This document shows, one piece after another, positions 17,397 through 26,735 of a DNA stretch of 61,339 nucleotides. Numbering within the stretch: the stretch's first letter is position 1; every line of letters starts with the position of its first letter. Made by a program: the position numbers and the translations under genes. The notes beneath the pieces were generated by a model. It was not told where the DNA came from. It did not search any database and saw only the letters and a program-made list of their open reading frames with translations. The DNA is from Leptolyngbya iicbica LK. GTDB taxonomy: Bacteria; Cyanobacteriota; Cyanobacteriia; Phormidesmidales; Phormidesmidaceae. The stretch spans positions 66,584-127,922 of the forward strand of contig NZ_QVFV01000010.1 in assembly GCF_004212215.1 (NCBI RefSeq), given 5' to 3'.

Positions 17397-18302
17397 CTAG
17401 CAGCCCTGCGGATCAAACCAGATAAGGGCACCTTGCTCCTCATTGCGCCACCGCATCCAGCCCTCTTGGGTGGAAGCACCCGGAAACGCAGAGCAACCGT
17501 CTGTCGGCTGCGTCACGGTGACTAGCATCCAATCGCCCTCAAAGGCCAGCGGTTGAATCAAGCTGTTTGGCCCTACCAACCCCAAAATACTCGCTCGTTC
17601 ACTACCGGGCACTGAATAGAGAGATTTGGATAACCCATGTTGCCGAAACGCCACTTGCTCAACTTCGGCAAAGCGACCTTCCCACGGCTCAATCACCAAA
17701 TCTATCGCCCCCAGATCCAGATGGTCAACATGGGCCCAAGCGGTGCCGGCTGGGGTGTATTGAAACTGAAACCAGCCATCCTCGCGCAGCTGTTTCACCG
17801 GAAACGACATGAGATCGGGATAAGTCTGCCACATCAAAAAGCTGGCATCTTGCCCCAGAGCGATGGGGGCCTGACCATTGGGCACCAGCCAGCCATTGAT
17901 AATCCAGCCCCAATGATTGCCGTTGGGCTCGATATAAATCGGGATAGCCGCTGACTGCAACCAGCCAGCCCCAAGGAGCGAACGATTATCATCACTGTCG
18001 GGATTCGCCAAAAACGACAGGTCTTCAGGACGCAGATGCCCGACACCGAGATCATCTTCTATTGCCGGAGTGAGGCCCATGATTCCCGTTGTCGGCACTC
18101 GGGAGGCGGGCACTGGATCTGGCTGGGGCGGCACCGGCGGCGGTGTTTGCGCTTGGGCTAGCCGATCGCGACTAACGCCCGATGACGAGGGCAGAGATGC
18201 GCTGGGCACCTCGCCAGCTCTTGCAAAGGAGCTTGCCAGACCACTAAGGGCACAGACCCCTATCACCACTGAAGCACTGATTTGCGTAACTGTTTGTCTC
18301 AT
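17397..18302 (-). CDS. Secreted hypothetical protein, SH3-like C-terminal repeats
   Basis: About 301 residues from the ATG at 18302 (MRQTVTQISASVVIGVCALS), giving a signal peptide that ends near SFARAGE; AGGTG lies just upstream. A TTG start at 18323 is the alternative. A proline-rich linker (QTPPPVPPQPDPVP) follows, then two or three strand-rich modules containing GWLQSAAIPIYIEPNG, GWIINGWLVP, and the C-terminal GWMRWRNEEQGALIWF, which look like bacterial SH3-type folds. Six tryptophans in short repeats support that. Probably periplasmic or surface located. Function unknown. Confidence 0.65.
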   Translation of the reverse strand: MRQTVTQISASVVIGVCALSGLASSFARAGEVPSASLPSSSGVSRDRLAQAQTPPPVPPQPDPVPASRVPTTGIMGLTPAIEDDLGVGHLRPEDLSFLANPDSDDNRSLLGAGWLQSAAIPIYIEPNGNHWGWIINGWLVPNGQAPIALGQDASFLMWQTYPDLMSFPVKQLREDGWFQFQYTPAGTAWAHVDHLDLGAIDLVIEPWEGRFAEVEQVAFRQHGLSKSLYSVPGSERASILGLVGPNSLIQPLAFEGDWMLVTVTQPTDGCSAFPGASTQEGWMRWRNEEQGALIWFDPQGC

Positions 18303-19067
18303 CACACCTGCGATCGCATTCAATCATCCAAAGAGCGGTAGGAAGTCAGTCAACTGCGGGCGGGCCTCAAACCACGAGTACTGGCCAGCGACTCAGTCAG
18401 CGGCGCTTCCCCATAACATGACGACCCAACTCTCCAAAACGTTTCATCGCTTCCTACTTCACTTAGAGTGACCAAAATCCGGTCAACCCGTAACCGAATC
18501 CGGCAGCTGGTTACGTAAATACACAGAGTCGGTCAACGAATCATAACAAACCAACTGGCAGTCATATGTCGTAACCACCAGCAATCTTACAAAAGCCTAC
18601 GCTGCCTTGCAGCTGTTCAGCCAGTCGCCCAAGCGCTCAGCTAACGGAGCGAAGTCCAGTCAGGATGGGCAATCAAGGCGTGTGATGGCGCAACCACCGC
18701 GATCGCAGCCCTTCGCTCAGCCACTCATGCCCCCTCTAAATGGGCCGAATATTGCGCTGTATGAAGGAATGTGCCCTGGGAGGGTGATCAGCGTACTTGA
18801 GCTTCTCCGTAGGAGTACCCAGGCTACCTCGTATTTTTCCGCCGATATTGACAGCAGTGTGTGAGGCGTGATGCATCATTTAGTCCCCATATCCTGCCTG
18901 AGCAATCAGAAGAATTAACAACTTTTGGCCGATCTATTAATGGGTTCGGATATATCTAGTGCAGGTGTCGATTTAAGTGACCAACTTTATAAATTGTTTA
19001 GAAAGTAGTTGCCAATCTCACCTTTGGGGTATGGCATCAACCATTGCTCTTCACACGAGGTTCTCAC
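18303..19067. other. 765-bp intergenic region
   Basis: No convincing gene: one 85-codon frame at 18607-18864 has a random, basic composition. The last 170 bases become AT-rich (around 18900-19020) and probably hold the promoter and leader of the secreted protein gene at 19068. A weak dyad (GTAACC/GGTTAC) lies near 18490-18515. Confidence 0.5.
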
Positions 19068-19424
19068 ATGCGTACTCTTTCTAAGATTCAACTTTTAGTG
19101 GCGGCCACCTGTGTCGCGACGCTTTCAATGACGTTGTCAGCGCAAGCAGATGACAGTCTTGAAAAGACAAATGTTGCGAACAGTTTATTGCCCTTAGAAG
19201 GACGCAGCGTCGCCGCCCAAACGGATGAAACCTTGCTCGATTCAGTGGCTAATCGCATCAATAATCCTGAGACGACCCAAGACAGTTCTGAGACAACGGA
19301 GGTCTTGGGCGAGGGGTTGATTGATGATTTGGTGAATGAGAATGGTGACATTGACCTCCCGCTAGGACTGACTGTTTTTGACGCTATGGGTACCACGTCC
19401 ATTGGGGTTGGCAGCAGTTTCTAA
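19068..19424 (+). CDS. Small secreted acidic protein, hypothetical
   Basis: 118 residues from the ATG at 19068, with GAGG seven bases upstream. The signal peptide (MRTLSKIQLLVAATCVATLS) ends near SAQADD. The mature part is acidic and T/S/E-rich with GEGLIDDLVNENGDIDLPLG and a glycine-rich end. No cysteine in the mature part and no known domain. It stands alone between two long spacers. Confidence 0.6.
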   Translation: MRTLSKIQLLVAATCVATLSMTLSAQADDSLEKTNVANSLLPLEGRSVAAQTDETLLDSVANRINNPETTQDSSETTEVLGEGLIDDLVNENGDIDLPLGLTVFDAMGTTSIGVGSSF

Positions 19425-19801
19425 ACTTTCGTACGTTAGACATTGATGGCGGTATCAAGACTAAAATCTTCACGAAAAATTGTGCAACTACTTGCCGTAT
19501 GAATCGTGTATTTGGGGCGGGATTATGAGGGATTGCTGTTGCACATGCAACGGGAATGACGATCGCTATAACCACCCCCATCATGAGCGATCGCTTGACT
19601 GAAAAAGTCGTTTATTGGTGCTGTTCATGGATGGCTTGGACGCAAGTCAGCAACGGCCATCGCCCGGTTATCAGTACCCACAGTATCGATCAGAGCGTGG
19701 CTGACGGTCGCTATGCTGTGATTAACAGCAAACGTACTTAAGTGAGAACATTTGTGCGCTGAGCTCCTGCGAGTGCTGAAGCGTCAAGTGCGTCCGTCCG
19801 T
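19425..19801. other. 377-bp intergenic region
   Basis: It separates the secreted protein gene from the phosphoribosyltransferase. A 61-codon frame at 19556-19741 has no ribosome binding site and an atypical composition. I see no RNA or repeat. Confidence 0.45.
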
Positions 19802-20455
19802 ATGGATTTATCAAAACTCTACGATCGCACCCAAACTGGGCAGCTACTTGCCGACCAGCTAGCCGCTCAATCCTTTGCCATGCCGGGCTGGGTGATTGCG
19901 CTACCGCGTGGGGGCGTCCCGGTAGGCGCAGAGATTGCACGGCGGCTCGGTTGGCCGCTAGATATTTGGCTGGTGCGTAAGCTCGGAGTTCCCAACCAGC
20001 CCGAACTCGCGATGGGGGCGATCGCGGCCCCCAACATCCAGATTCTGAGTCAAGACTTGATTCAGCGATTAAAGATTTCGTCGGCGCAAATTCAGGCGAC
20101 CGTGCAGGCCGAGCAGCAAGAGTTACAGCGCCGCGACCAGTGTTATCGGGGTGGGCGATCGCGACCCAACATTCAAGGTCGTCCCGTGATTGTGGTCGAT
20201 GATGGCGTCGCAACAGGGGCGACTTTTCAAGCGGCGATCGCGGCCATCAAGACCTTTCAGCCCCTCAGCATAACCGCCGTTGCCCCCGTCGTCGCTCCCA
20301 GCAGTTGGCAAACCATTAGCGCTAAAGTGGATGCCAGTTTTTGCATAATAGCGCCTCCCTCCCTCGGTTCGATTAGTCAATGGTACGAACACTTTGAGGC
20401 GGTTGATGACGCCACCGTGAGCCAATATTTAGAACACTATCGAGACGCTGAATAG
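19802..20455 (+). CDS. Phosphoribosyltransferase family protein
   Basis: 217 residues of the type I PRTase fold. The PRPP-binding loop is VIVVDDGVATGATF near residue 130; an N-terminal VIALPRGGVPVGAEIA segment and DIWLVRKLGVPNQPELAMGA precede it. This is the stand-alone family commonly annotated 'phosphoribosyltransferase' in cyanobacteria and actinobacteria; it is not a clear match to Hpt, Apt or PyrE and its base is unknown. It converges with the oxidase gene downstream. Confidence 0.85.
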   Translation: MDLSKLYDRTQTGQLLADQLAAQSFAMPGWVIALPRGGVPVGAEIARRLGWPLDIWLVRKLGVPNQPELAMGAIAAPNIQILSQDLIQRLKISSAQIQATVQAEQQELQRRDQCYRGGRSRPNIQGRPVIVVDDGVATGATFQAAIAAIKTFQPLSITAVAPVVAPSSWQTISAKVDASFCIIAPPSLGSISQWYEHFEAVDDATVSQYLEHYRDAE

Positions 20456-20494
20456 CCCAGGGTTCTCATCTCTGGATTCAGCGTTTTATGACGA

Positions 20495-21613
20495 CTATCG
20501 ACTAGGGGACATAGAGCTGTCGTTGTCTAATATTGCTTGCAGCAATTCTTGAACCTTGAGCGCCGTCGCGGGAGCCAGCAGGACTCCGTTACGGTAGTGT
20601 CCGGTTGCCAAAATGCCATTGCGAATGCCCTCCATCGGCTGAATCACGGGAGCCGCCTGCCCCTGGGGACGGGGACGCAAGCCGTACCAGGTAGAGAGAA
20701 TGTTCCCCGCTTTGAGTGCCGGACAATATTCGATCGCGGCTTGCCAGACGGCCTCGATCGCTGCCGCCTCGGGCAACGGCGATCGCTCCCCATCGGGCGG
20801 AAACTCCACCGTGGCAGCGACTCCGTAGACGCGATCGCCCATCGGCACCAAATGCACATCATCCCCATTGATTACCGGTTGAAAGGAGGCATCTCCCAAC
20901 CCCTCAGGCATTTGGATGCGTAAGCCTTGGCCCAACACCGGCATCATTGGCAGCATCTGGTCTAACTTGCCTGCCAATCGCTCGCTGCCCAGGCCAGCCG
21001 TCACGATCACGACATCGGCGGGGTAGGTTTGAGACGCGGTTTGAACGGCTTGCACGCGATCGCCCTCTTGCTCAAAGCCGACCACCGCAGTGTCAGTCTG
21101 CAACTCCGCGCCCTGCTGTTGCGCAGCGTTGATCAAAGCTTGAGTGAACGCTGCCGGCATAATTTGCAGATCTTGCGGCGAGTAAATACCCGCCACGACC
21201 TGATCTAGCGATAAGTGGGGGCAAGCGGCGGCCACCTGATCGGGCGACCAGATTTCCAACGGCCAGCCCTGACGCTGACGAATGGCTTGCAACGATTGCC
21301 AGCGAGGCAGGCTTTCCGCCTCAAAACACAGACTGAGAATCCCTTGAGAATTGTGGGGAACGGGCTGCCCTAACTCGGCCAGTTCGGATAAAAGCGTGGG
21401 GTAACGGCGCAGGCTAGCTTCCCGTAGCCGCCAGTTGCGTCCTTTGACCTTGTGGCTAATCACGCCCATCGCAATGCCGAGGGCGGCCCCGGTCGCGCCC
21501 TCAGCGGGAGAATGTTGTTCTAACACAGTGAGGGTGTGAGAGGTGGTGCGACTGAGCTCATAGGCGATCGCCGCCCCCACGACCCCACACCCAATGATGA
21601 CAATGCGAGCCAT
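20495..21613 (-). CDS. FAD-dependent oxidoreductase of the glycine/D-amino acid oxidase family (ThiO-like)
   Basis: 372 residues. The dinucleotide-binding motif is IVIIGCGVVGAAIAYELS at the N-terminus, followed by EQHSPAEGATGAALGI. The C-terminal FAD end reads WYGLRPRPQGQAAPVIQP and GHYRNGVLLAPATA, typical of DAO/ThiO enzymes (GLRP and GHYRNG). These oxidise glycine or D-amino acids to imines; ThiO makes dehydroglycine for thiamine thiazole. No thiG/thiS neighbour is present, so the exact substrate is open. The gene begins 6 bases after psbQ and is likely co-transcribed with it. Confidence 0.85.
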   Translation of the reverse strand: MARIVIIGCGVVGAAIAYELSRTTSHTLTVLEQHSPAEGATGAALGIAMGVISHKVKGRNWRLREASLRRYPTLLSELAELGQPVPHNSQGILSLCFEAESLPRWQSLQAIRQRQGWPLEIWSPDQVAAACPHLSLDQVVAGIYSPQDLQIMPAAFTQALINAAQQQGAELQTDTAVVGFEQEGDRVQAVQTASQTYPADVVIVTAGLGSERLAGKLDQMLPMMPVLGQGLRIQMPEGLGDASFQPVINGDDVHLVPMGDRVYGVAATVEFPPDGERSPLPEAAAIEAVWQAAIEYCPALKAGNILSTWYGLRPRPQGQAAPVIQPMEGIRNGILATGHYRNGVLLAPATALKVQELLQAILDNDSSMSPSR

Positions 21614-21619
21614 CAGCGC

Positions 21620-22087
21620 TTACACCGAGAGATCAGGCACAAGTTCAACAAATGCGTTGAAATCATCCAAGGCTTCACGATACTGTTTGCCTGCTTCGAT
21701 CTGGTTGTAGTCTTCAGCGGCGGCATCCAGTTTTTCTAAATGCGTGCCAATCTCTTCCGCGTAGTATTTCGCTTGTTTGGCATCCTGAGGTAATAACCGC
21801 ACGGCGACCCGATCCAGGCGGACCCGCAATTCGCCCATGGGGCCGTGAATGAAGGAACTGATATCGACCCAATTTTTATTCTGAATGTAGTCTTCTAACT
21901 CGGGGAAGCGATCGCGCAGCTCGATTACCCGGGGCGCAAAAATCTCTAACTGAGCAATCTGGTCGCTCGAGTAAGTCGTGGGCTGCGCGACCTCGGCCCC
22001 TCCACAGCCGACGATACAGGTCGCGACCACCGCGAGCACCACACTGAGAACGGGGCGTAATCGAAACCACTTCATCTTGCTAAACAT
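21620..22087 (-). CDS. psbQ: Photosystem II protein PsbQ (CyanoQ), lipoprotein
   Basis: About 155 residues from the ATG at 22087 (or 22075). A basic start and hydrophobic stretch lead to the lipobox ending in CIVGCGGAE, so the mature protein is lipid-anchored at the lumenal face of the thylakoid. The rest is a four-helix bundle with the segments FPELEDYIQNKNWVDISSFI, GPMGELRVRLDRVAVRLLPQ and YREALDDFNAFVELVP. It stabilises the oxygen-evolving complex of photosystem II. The longer frame to 22135 lacks a start signal. The ThiO-like gene follows. Confidence 0.9.
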   Translation of the reverse strand: MFSKMKWFRLRPVLSVVLAVVATCIVGCGGAEVAQPTTYSSDQIAQLEIFAPRVIELRDRFPELEDYIQNKNWVDISSFIHGPMGELRVRLDRVAVRLLPQDAKQAKYYAEEIGTHLEKLDAAAEDYNQIEAGKQYREALDDFNAFVELVPDLSV

Positions 22088-22272
22088 AGTTTTGGTGCAT
22101 CTTGCGTAACTTTGCGTGAGCCAATTTATACTCACACTTCATATATTAGAGGGTCACTTCCGCCCGCATATCTACCCTCTAGCGATAGACATGCCCGCCC
22201 GCTGGCCCACACTGTCGAACGGCTAGCTTCGTGTTTCAATGGAACACAGCTAAGGATGGAACGAACGATCGC

Positions 22273-23052
22273 ATGTTGCCCAAAGCAGACCTCCTCAAAT
22301 CAGTGGAAAACCCGGCAGCGGTGACGCGGGTTCTAGACCTGGCCGAGCAGTCAATCCGCACGTGGGAGATCGGCTTTACCGATTTTCTTTCGCCGCCAGA
22401 GTTGGTGGAATGCCAGGAAATCTTTCAGCGACTGACCGAAGTCCATTTAAAGGCTAGCGGCGGATATCCCCAGGCCGAGCGTCAGCGGGCCGCGATCGCC
22501 CGCACTGACTTGCCGTTGGACGAAGTCGAGCCGCCGTTGGCGTTGTTGGATATTGCTGGCAACTTTTTGTTTGACACCGCTACCCATCGCGACTTTTTGG
22601 GAGCGCTGCTGGGCGCGGGCATTGTGCGCGAAAAAGTCGGCGACATCATCGTCTTGGGGGAGCGAGGGGCGCAGGCGATCGTTGCGCCTGACTTGGTCGA
22701 GTTTTTGGAAATGAGTCTGACTCAGGTGCGATCGGTGCCCGTGAAGACGCGGCAAATCGACTGGAGTGAACTGCGCGTTCGCCAACCGAAGAAAAAAGAA
22801 ATGACCACGGTGGAAGCTTCCCTGCGGTTAGATGCGGTGGCTTCTGCCGGATTTGGCATGTCGCGCAGCAAAATGGTGGATCTGATCAACACGGGAGACG
22901 TGCGCATCAACTGGAAGTCAGCCAAACAAGCCAGCCAAACCATAAATGCGGGTGATCTGATTTCGATTCGGGGCAAAGGTCGGCTCGAAATCGGCGACAT
23001 CGCCATCACCAAGAAAGAGCGCTATCGCATCCAGCTAACCCGCTACGTCTAA
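22273..23052 (+). CDS. Photosystem II S4 domain protein
   Basis: 259 residues from the ATG at 22273 (MLPKADLLKS). The N-terminal part has the family blocks LDLAEQSIRTWEIGFTDFLS, ERQRAAIARTDLP and LLDIAGNFLFDTATHRDFLG; the C-terminal S4 RNA-binding domain spans ASLRLDAVASAGFGMSRSK to RKGRLE-like (SIRGKGRLEIGDI). This is the cyanobacterial/plastid YlmH-like family named for its link to photosystem II. An RNA-binding role is inferred from S4. It is divergent from psbQ across 185 bases. Confidence 0.9.
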   Translation: MLPKADLLKSVENPAAVTRVLDLAEQSIRTWEIGFTDFLSPPELVECQEIFQRLTEVHLKASGGYPQAERQRAAIARTDLPLDEVEPPLALLDIAGNFLFDTATHRDFLGALLGAGIVREKVGDIIVLGERGAQAIVAPDLVEFLEMSLTQVRSVPVKTRQIDWSELRVRQPKKKEMTTVEASLRLDAVASAGFGMSRSKMVDLINTGDVRINWKSAKQASQTINAGDLISIRGKGRLEIGDIAITKKERYRIQLTRYV

Positions 23053-23167
23053 GCCGCGCTAGCCATAGTTTGAGAAACGATGGAAATGGTCTTGTGCGCA
23101 TTAGTGGTCGTTGTCATCCCATGCCCCGGAGACGCGCTATCGCTCCTCAAACTCCCCGCGAGCCCCG

Positions 23168-23749
23168 CTACGATCGCATCTGACGCTTCAGGTCTTCCAG
23201 TTCAGCCTCCGTTTCCCACCGCTGAAAGGTCTCTTCGAGCGGATCTAGCGGTTGCTTATAGCTATGGGGCACGCTTTGCTGCCAGCCTGCCGTTTGTTCA
23301 CTCCGACTGGTGGCTGTAGCGGCCGCGCGGTTAGCTTCCGCCGTCGCAATTTTAACCTTGAGTTCTCGACGGCGATCGTGAATCTGGCGCTGCAATTGGC
23401 GAGTCTTTTCGATCTGGTCTTTAACGCCCTGCATTTGTCCCCATAGGTGGTTGCCCTCGCGCAGTAGCGCCGCTTCTCGGGCCTGGGCAGGCTGCGCTAA
23501 ATCTTCCCGGTTAGCGGCTTGGGCTTTTTTGGTGCGCTCGTGCCAGCGCTGAATTTCTTGGGCGGTTTCCAAAATGCCGTCTTCAAGCTGCTGCTGCCGC
23601 CGCTTCAGCGTCCCCAGTAAGTTAATGGTGTCTTCTTCTTGCCCCCGGAGTTGCTCTTCTAAAGCCATGAGCTCCAGGTGAGGATTGGCCTTCAAAAACT
23701 CATCTAAGCGATTTTCTAAAAATCGGCTTAAATCATCAAACAGTCCCAT
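23168..23749 (-). CDS. TIGR04376-type cyanobacterial coiled-coil protein
   Basis: 193 residues starting MGLFDDLSRFLENRLDEFLK, followed by PHLELMALEEQLRGQEEDT and a long coiled coil up to about residue 140; the tail ends PLDPLEETFQRWETEAELED. The start and tail blocks match what I recall for the TIGR04376 family, found only in cyanobacteria and of unknown function. Cytosolic, no signal peptide. Confidence 0.8.
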   Translation of the reverse strand: MGLFDDLSRFLENRLDEFLKANPHLELMALEEQLRGQEEDTINLLGTLKRRQQQLEDGILETAQEIQRWHERTKKAQAANREDLAQPAQAREAALLREGNHLWGQMQGVKDQIEKTRQLQRQIHDRRRELKVKIATAEANRAAATATSRSEQTAGWQQSVPHSYKQPLDPLEETFQRWETEAELEDLKRQMRS

Positions 23750-24147
23750 GTCGCCGACTCCTTGGGTGAACTGTTTTCACTGTAAGCGATGATTGGTAAC
23801 AGGTTGGCGCGATCGCCCACAATGGCGCGTTTCATCCTAAGCGGCTCAGGTGACGCAACCGCTCCAGACTCGCACCCCGATCTGCGCACTGCCAAAAAGT
23901 CATGACAGCCTTATACCTGTTCTGGGCTTTACCGCTAAACTTGGCCCTCACCCCAACCCCTCTCCCAAGCTTAGGAGAGGGGCTTTGAAGAGATGGGTTT
24001 TGTCATCCTGCTTCAGAGAATTAGTATGACCTGTCCAGATATTTGCCCCACCCTCAATTCCTTGTTCCAAAATTTGGGATGAGGGCTGAGCTAATGCCGC
24101 AAGGACGAGAAACCTACTAACCTGTGTGATACGGCGGATAACCGTGC
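23750..24147. other. 398-bp intergenic region with a common cyanobacterial hairpin
   Basis: Contains the CCCTCACCCC...CCCCTCTCC/GGAGAGGGG hairpin (arms 23957-23965 and 23974-23982), a dispersed element frequent in many bacterial genomes. No gene seen. Confidence 0.55.
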
Positions 24148-25200
24148 CTAAAATTCTTGGCCGATGTACAAAGTGCGCACCTCACCATTGCGGCGGACGA
24201 CGGCTTCTTCGTTGGCGACTGACACGAGCAACCAGCCGCTATTGCCAATCCGCTCGCCAATGTAAACCCGCTGCGGTACGCCCGCAATTTCAAACAGCGC
24301 GGCGGAGCGATCGCCCAGTTCCAACACGCCTAAGAGCGTTTGGGTATTGACTGCGGCGGCAGCCGGGGCACTGGTCGTTCCGCTCGGCGTGGGGAGATAG
24401 GCACTATTGGGCGCAGTGGGAGTCGGCATCACAGCTGCTGACTGAGAGGCAGGATAGGGCACATACACCCGCTCAATCACGTTGACCTGGCCAGGAACGC
24501 CGGGGACACCATTCGGTGCGCCGGGGGGCAGCATATTGTTAGCCATTGGCGGTAGGCCCGCCCCGTTGCCACCATTGAGCGCAACGGTCACCTCTCCCAC
24601 ATTGCTAGCAGCGGTCGGAGTGGCCGTTGCATTTTGGGCAATCACCTCTAGCGATCGCCGCAAATACTCTAAAAACTCAGCATTGGCATTCACCACGGGC
24701 ACTTCCGTCGGCACTGTCGCGGGGGCCACTGCGGCTAACTCTGCCGTTTGCCGCTGCTGCATCCAGACCCCCAACGTCGCGAGCATCATCAAGCCCGCAG
24801 CGCCGAGCAAAGCTCGATTGACCGTCCAAAAGCTTTTGACTGGCGTTGGGGGCGTCGGCGTAGTTGACGGAGCCTTCCCCGCCTCATCGTCAGTTACGGG
24901 AACCAATGGGGTTGAGACCGTCGCCAGGTCAGTCGCGATCGCGGCTGTCGCCGGGTCCAACAGCTCTGACGCCGAATCGCTAACAGCAAAGCTCAGGGGC
25001 ATCTCGGCAGCTGGCGGGGGTTCCGTCACCGTGGGCTGAGCCAGCTTTGCTAAGGCTTCTTCATCACCGTCTAAAGCGCGCTCAACATCGCCAAATAACT
25101 CGCTCATCAATTGATCAGCCGAAGCATCCGCCATCTGAATCGGATGCGACGACTCAGGTAAAGATTGAGAATCGATTGGGGGAACTTTGCTATCAATCAT
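24148..25200 (-). CDS. Single-pass membrane protein with a PilP/GspC-like C-terminal domain
   Basis: About 350 residues from the ATG at 25200. Residues 1-115 are acidic and cytosolic, one membrane helix follows (ALLGAAGLMMLATLGVWM), then a low-complexity P/G/N/A-rich linker and a final 60-residue strand-rich domain (LLGVLELGDRSAALFEIAGV, YIGERIGNSGWLLVSVANEE, VVRRNGEVRTLYIGQEF). That domain has the shape of the periplasmic HR domain of GspC/PilP, which links inner-membrane assembly proteins to the secretin. A role in type IV pilus or secretion assembly is inference; no pil genes are adjacent. Confidence 0.6.
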   Translation of the reverse strand: MIDSKVPPIDSQSLPESSHPIQMADASADQLMSELFGDVERALDGDEEALAKLAQPTVTEPPPAAEMPLSFAVSDSASELLDPATAAIATDLATVSTPLVPVTDDEAGKAPSTTPTPPTPVKSFWTVNRALLGAAGLMMLATLGVWMQQRQTAELAAVAPATVPTEVPVVNANAEFLEYLRRSLEVIAQNATATPTAASNVGEVTVALNGGNGAGLPPMANNMLPPGAPNGVPGVPGQVNVIERVYVPYPASQSAAVMPTPTAPNSAYLPTPSGTTSAPAAAAVNTQTLLGVLELGDRSAALFEIAGVPQRVYIGERIGNSGWLLVSVANEEAVVRRNGEVRTLYIGQEF

Positions 25201-25541
25201 GCTGTGATTCCGCAGAATAACCGTGCTTAATATCGTCAATTATGGTAGAGACCACCCAAAGCATTTAAAAGCCTGCATAGACGTTAACAAGCCAGTTGCA
25301 GATGCCACACATCCACGGCAAATTGCTAAGAAAGTTAACAAGTTTGCGCCGGGGGTTGACGACTGAAAGAACGCCGCTGTGTTTTTTAGATGCCGAGGCT
25401 ACGGCTCAATATTAATCGCGGTTGGCAGAAACGGAACTGTTGAGACGATTTTCTTACAGGACGGATCAGCCAATCGAGAGCAATGCAGCGGCACGACGCG
25501 ATCGCTGAGCCCACTGTGTTAGTATGCAGGATGTCGATCAA
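25201..25541. other. 341-bp spacer upstream of tRNA-Pro
   Basis: It should contain the promoters of the PilP-like gene (minus) and of tRNA-Pro (plus). No gene is visible; a 74-codon minus-strand frame at 25386-25610 is the antisense of the tRNA. Confidence 0.45.
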
Positions 25542-25615
25542 CGGGATGTAGCGCAGCTTGGTAGCGCGCCTGCTTTGGGAGCAGGATGTCGCAGGTTCGA
25601 ATCCTGTCATCCCGA
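25542..25615 (+). tRNA. tRNA-Pro (anticodon TGG)
   Basis: A complete cloverleaf: acceptor CGGGATG pairs with CATCCCG, D arm GCGC...GCGC, anticodon stem CCTGC/GCAGG around loop TTTGGGA (anticodon TGG), T arm GCAGG-TTCGAAT-CCTGT, discriminator A. The CCA end is not encoded. Confidence 0.97.
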
Positions 25616-25952
25616 TTCAACTAAATGTATGGCCGATTTGCTCAGTGGACTAGGGGCTCATCGTAAGGTGACTGAAAATTGCTAGCATTGCTCGCAATAG
25701 AGCGATCGCTCAGCTATGACTCAACGGTGGCTTTAGTCAGTTGAGTGCGGGGCAGTTGGTATGGTGTTGGGACGGGCAGCCGCGATCGTGCATTAGCACG
25801 AAGTCAAACGTCGCTATGGGATATCGCTCAGTCATCTGGCACGAGGGCGATTGCATGATGAGCAGTGAGACGGCAATGGCAGACGCACCCCGATCCTGAT
25901 ACCCCGACTAGCCCCCGCAATTGTTGTTTTTAAGGATGGATTTAGAGGCTTT
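25616..25952. other. 337-bp spacer between tRNA-Pro and the Tic22 gene
   Basis: No gene or repeat recognised; it probably holds the promoter of the Tic22-like gene. Confidence 0.4.
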
Positions 25953-26681
25953 ATGCAAGGGATTTTTCGCCGATTAGCTTCCACAGGTTTGACCGGACTG
26001 GCGATCGCCAGCTGTGCGTTGATGGCGCCAGATCCGGCATTGGCCTTGTCAGAACAGGAAATTCTGGAAAAGTTAGAGTCTGTCCCAGTCTTTCTCATCG
26101 TGAACGGGGATGGCCAATCGCTGACGGCCAGTGTCGGCGAAACTGAAGAAGAGCAAGTCCAAGTGCCGTTAGTCTTCATCAATTCCATTGAGGCAGAGAA
26201 TTTTTTGGCGGCGGCAGCCGAAGAAAATTCGCCCATCGTTGAGGGGGCCCAGCTCGCCGTCTTGCCTTTGAACGAGGTGTATTCCGAAGCGAGTTCTCAG
26301 CTCGACAGCCCCGATACACTGGTTTACGTGCCCAGTACTCAGTCGGTGCAGCAGGCCTCGCAAATTGCCCAGCAAGAATTTCAAGGGGTGCCCCTTTACG
26401 CGGCGGTTGATCTGGAACAAGGTCAATATTTGCTTACCAGCGACAATACCTTGCCGATGTTCTTTTCGTTAGCCGACCTCCAATCGCAGGTTTCCGTATT
26501 GTTGGAGAATAACCCGGCCATGGAAGAGGTCATCGGGGTTGAAGTCACCACCTTTGAGGGCATTTTGCGCAATATGGCAGCCAATGATCCAGATATCGAC
26601 GACTTTTTAGAACTGGTGCAGTTCGTGCCGGCTTCTGAGACCTTGCAATACCTGGAGTCGTTATCCAATGGGGGCAACTAA
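25953..26681 (+). CDS. Tic22-like family protein
   Basis: 242 residues. A signal peptide (MQGIFRRLASTGLTGLAIAS, ending near ALALSEQ) is followed by KLESVPVFLIVNGDGQSLTA, VPLVFINSIEAENFLAAAAE, VQQASQIAQQEFQGVPLYAA and PMFFSLADLQSQVSVLLENN. These are the paired repeats of the Tic22 fold. In cyanobacteria Tic22 is a periplasmic or thylakoid-lumen protein linked to outer-membrane biogenesis; in chloroplasts it works in protein import. The length is normal. Confidence 0.88.
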   Translation: MQGIFRRLASTGLTGLAIASCALMAPDPALALSEQEILEKLESVPVFLIVNGDGQSLTASVGETEEEQVQVPLVFINSIEAENFLAAAAEENSPIVEGAQLAVLPLNEVYSEASSQLDSPDTLVYVPSTQSVQQASQIAQQEFQGVPLYAAVDLEQGQYLLTSDNTLPMFFSLADLQSQVSVLLENNPAMEEVIGVEVTTFEGILRNMAANDPDIDDFLELVQFVPASETLQYLESLSNGGN

Positions 26682-26716
26682 GGGAACTGCTAGCAAATAG
26701 CGTTCCTGTCCGGTGG

Positions 26717-26735
26717 GGTTTGGCACTGCCAAACC
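26717..26735. repeat. Short perfect palindrome after the Tic22 gene
   Basis: Nine-base arms (GGTTTGGCA and TGCCAAACC) around one base, 35 bases after the Tic22 stop. No T tract follows, so it is a weak terminator candidate or a protein-binding dyad. Confidence 0.45.

Noticed and set aside
18607-18864. An 85-codon frame in the spacer before the secreted protein
   Set aside because: Random-looking, no ribosome binding site.
23957-23982. The CCCCTCTCC/GGAGAGGGG hairpin as a new element
   Set aside because: It is a common dispersed sequence in many genomes and is single here.
25386-25610. A 74-codon frame beginning MTGFEPATSC on the minus strand
   Set aside because: This is the well-known false frame made by the antisense of a tRNA gene.
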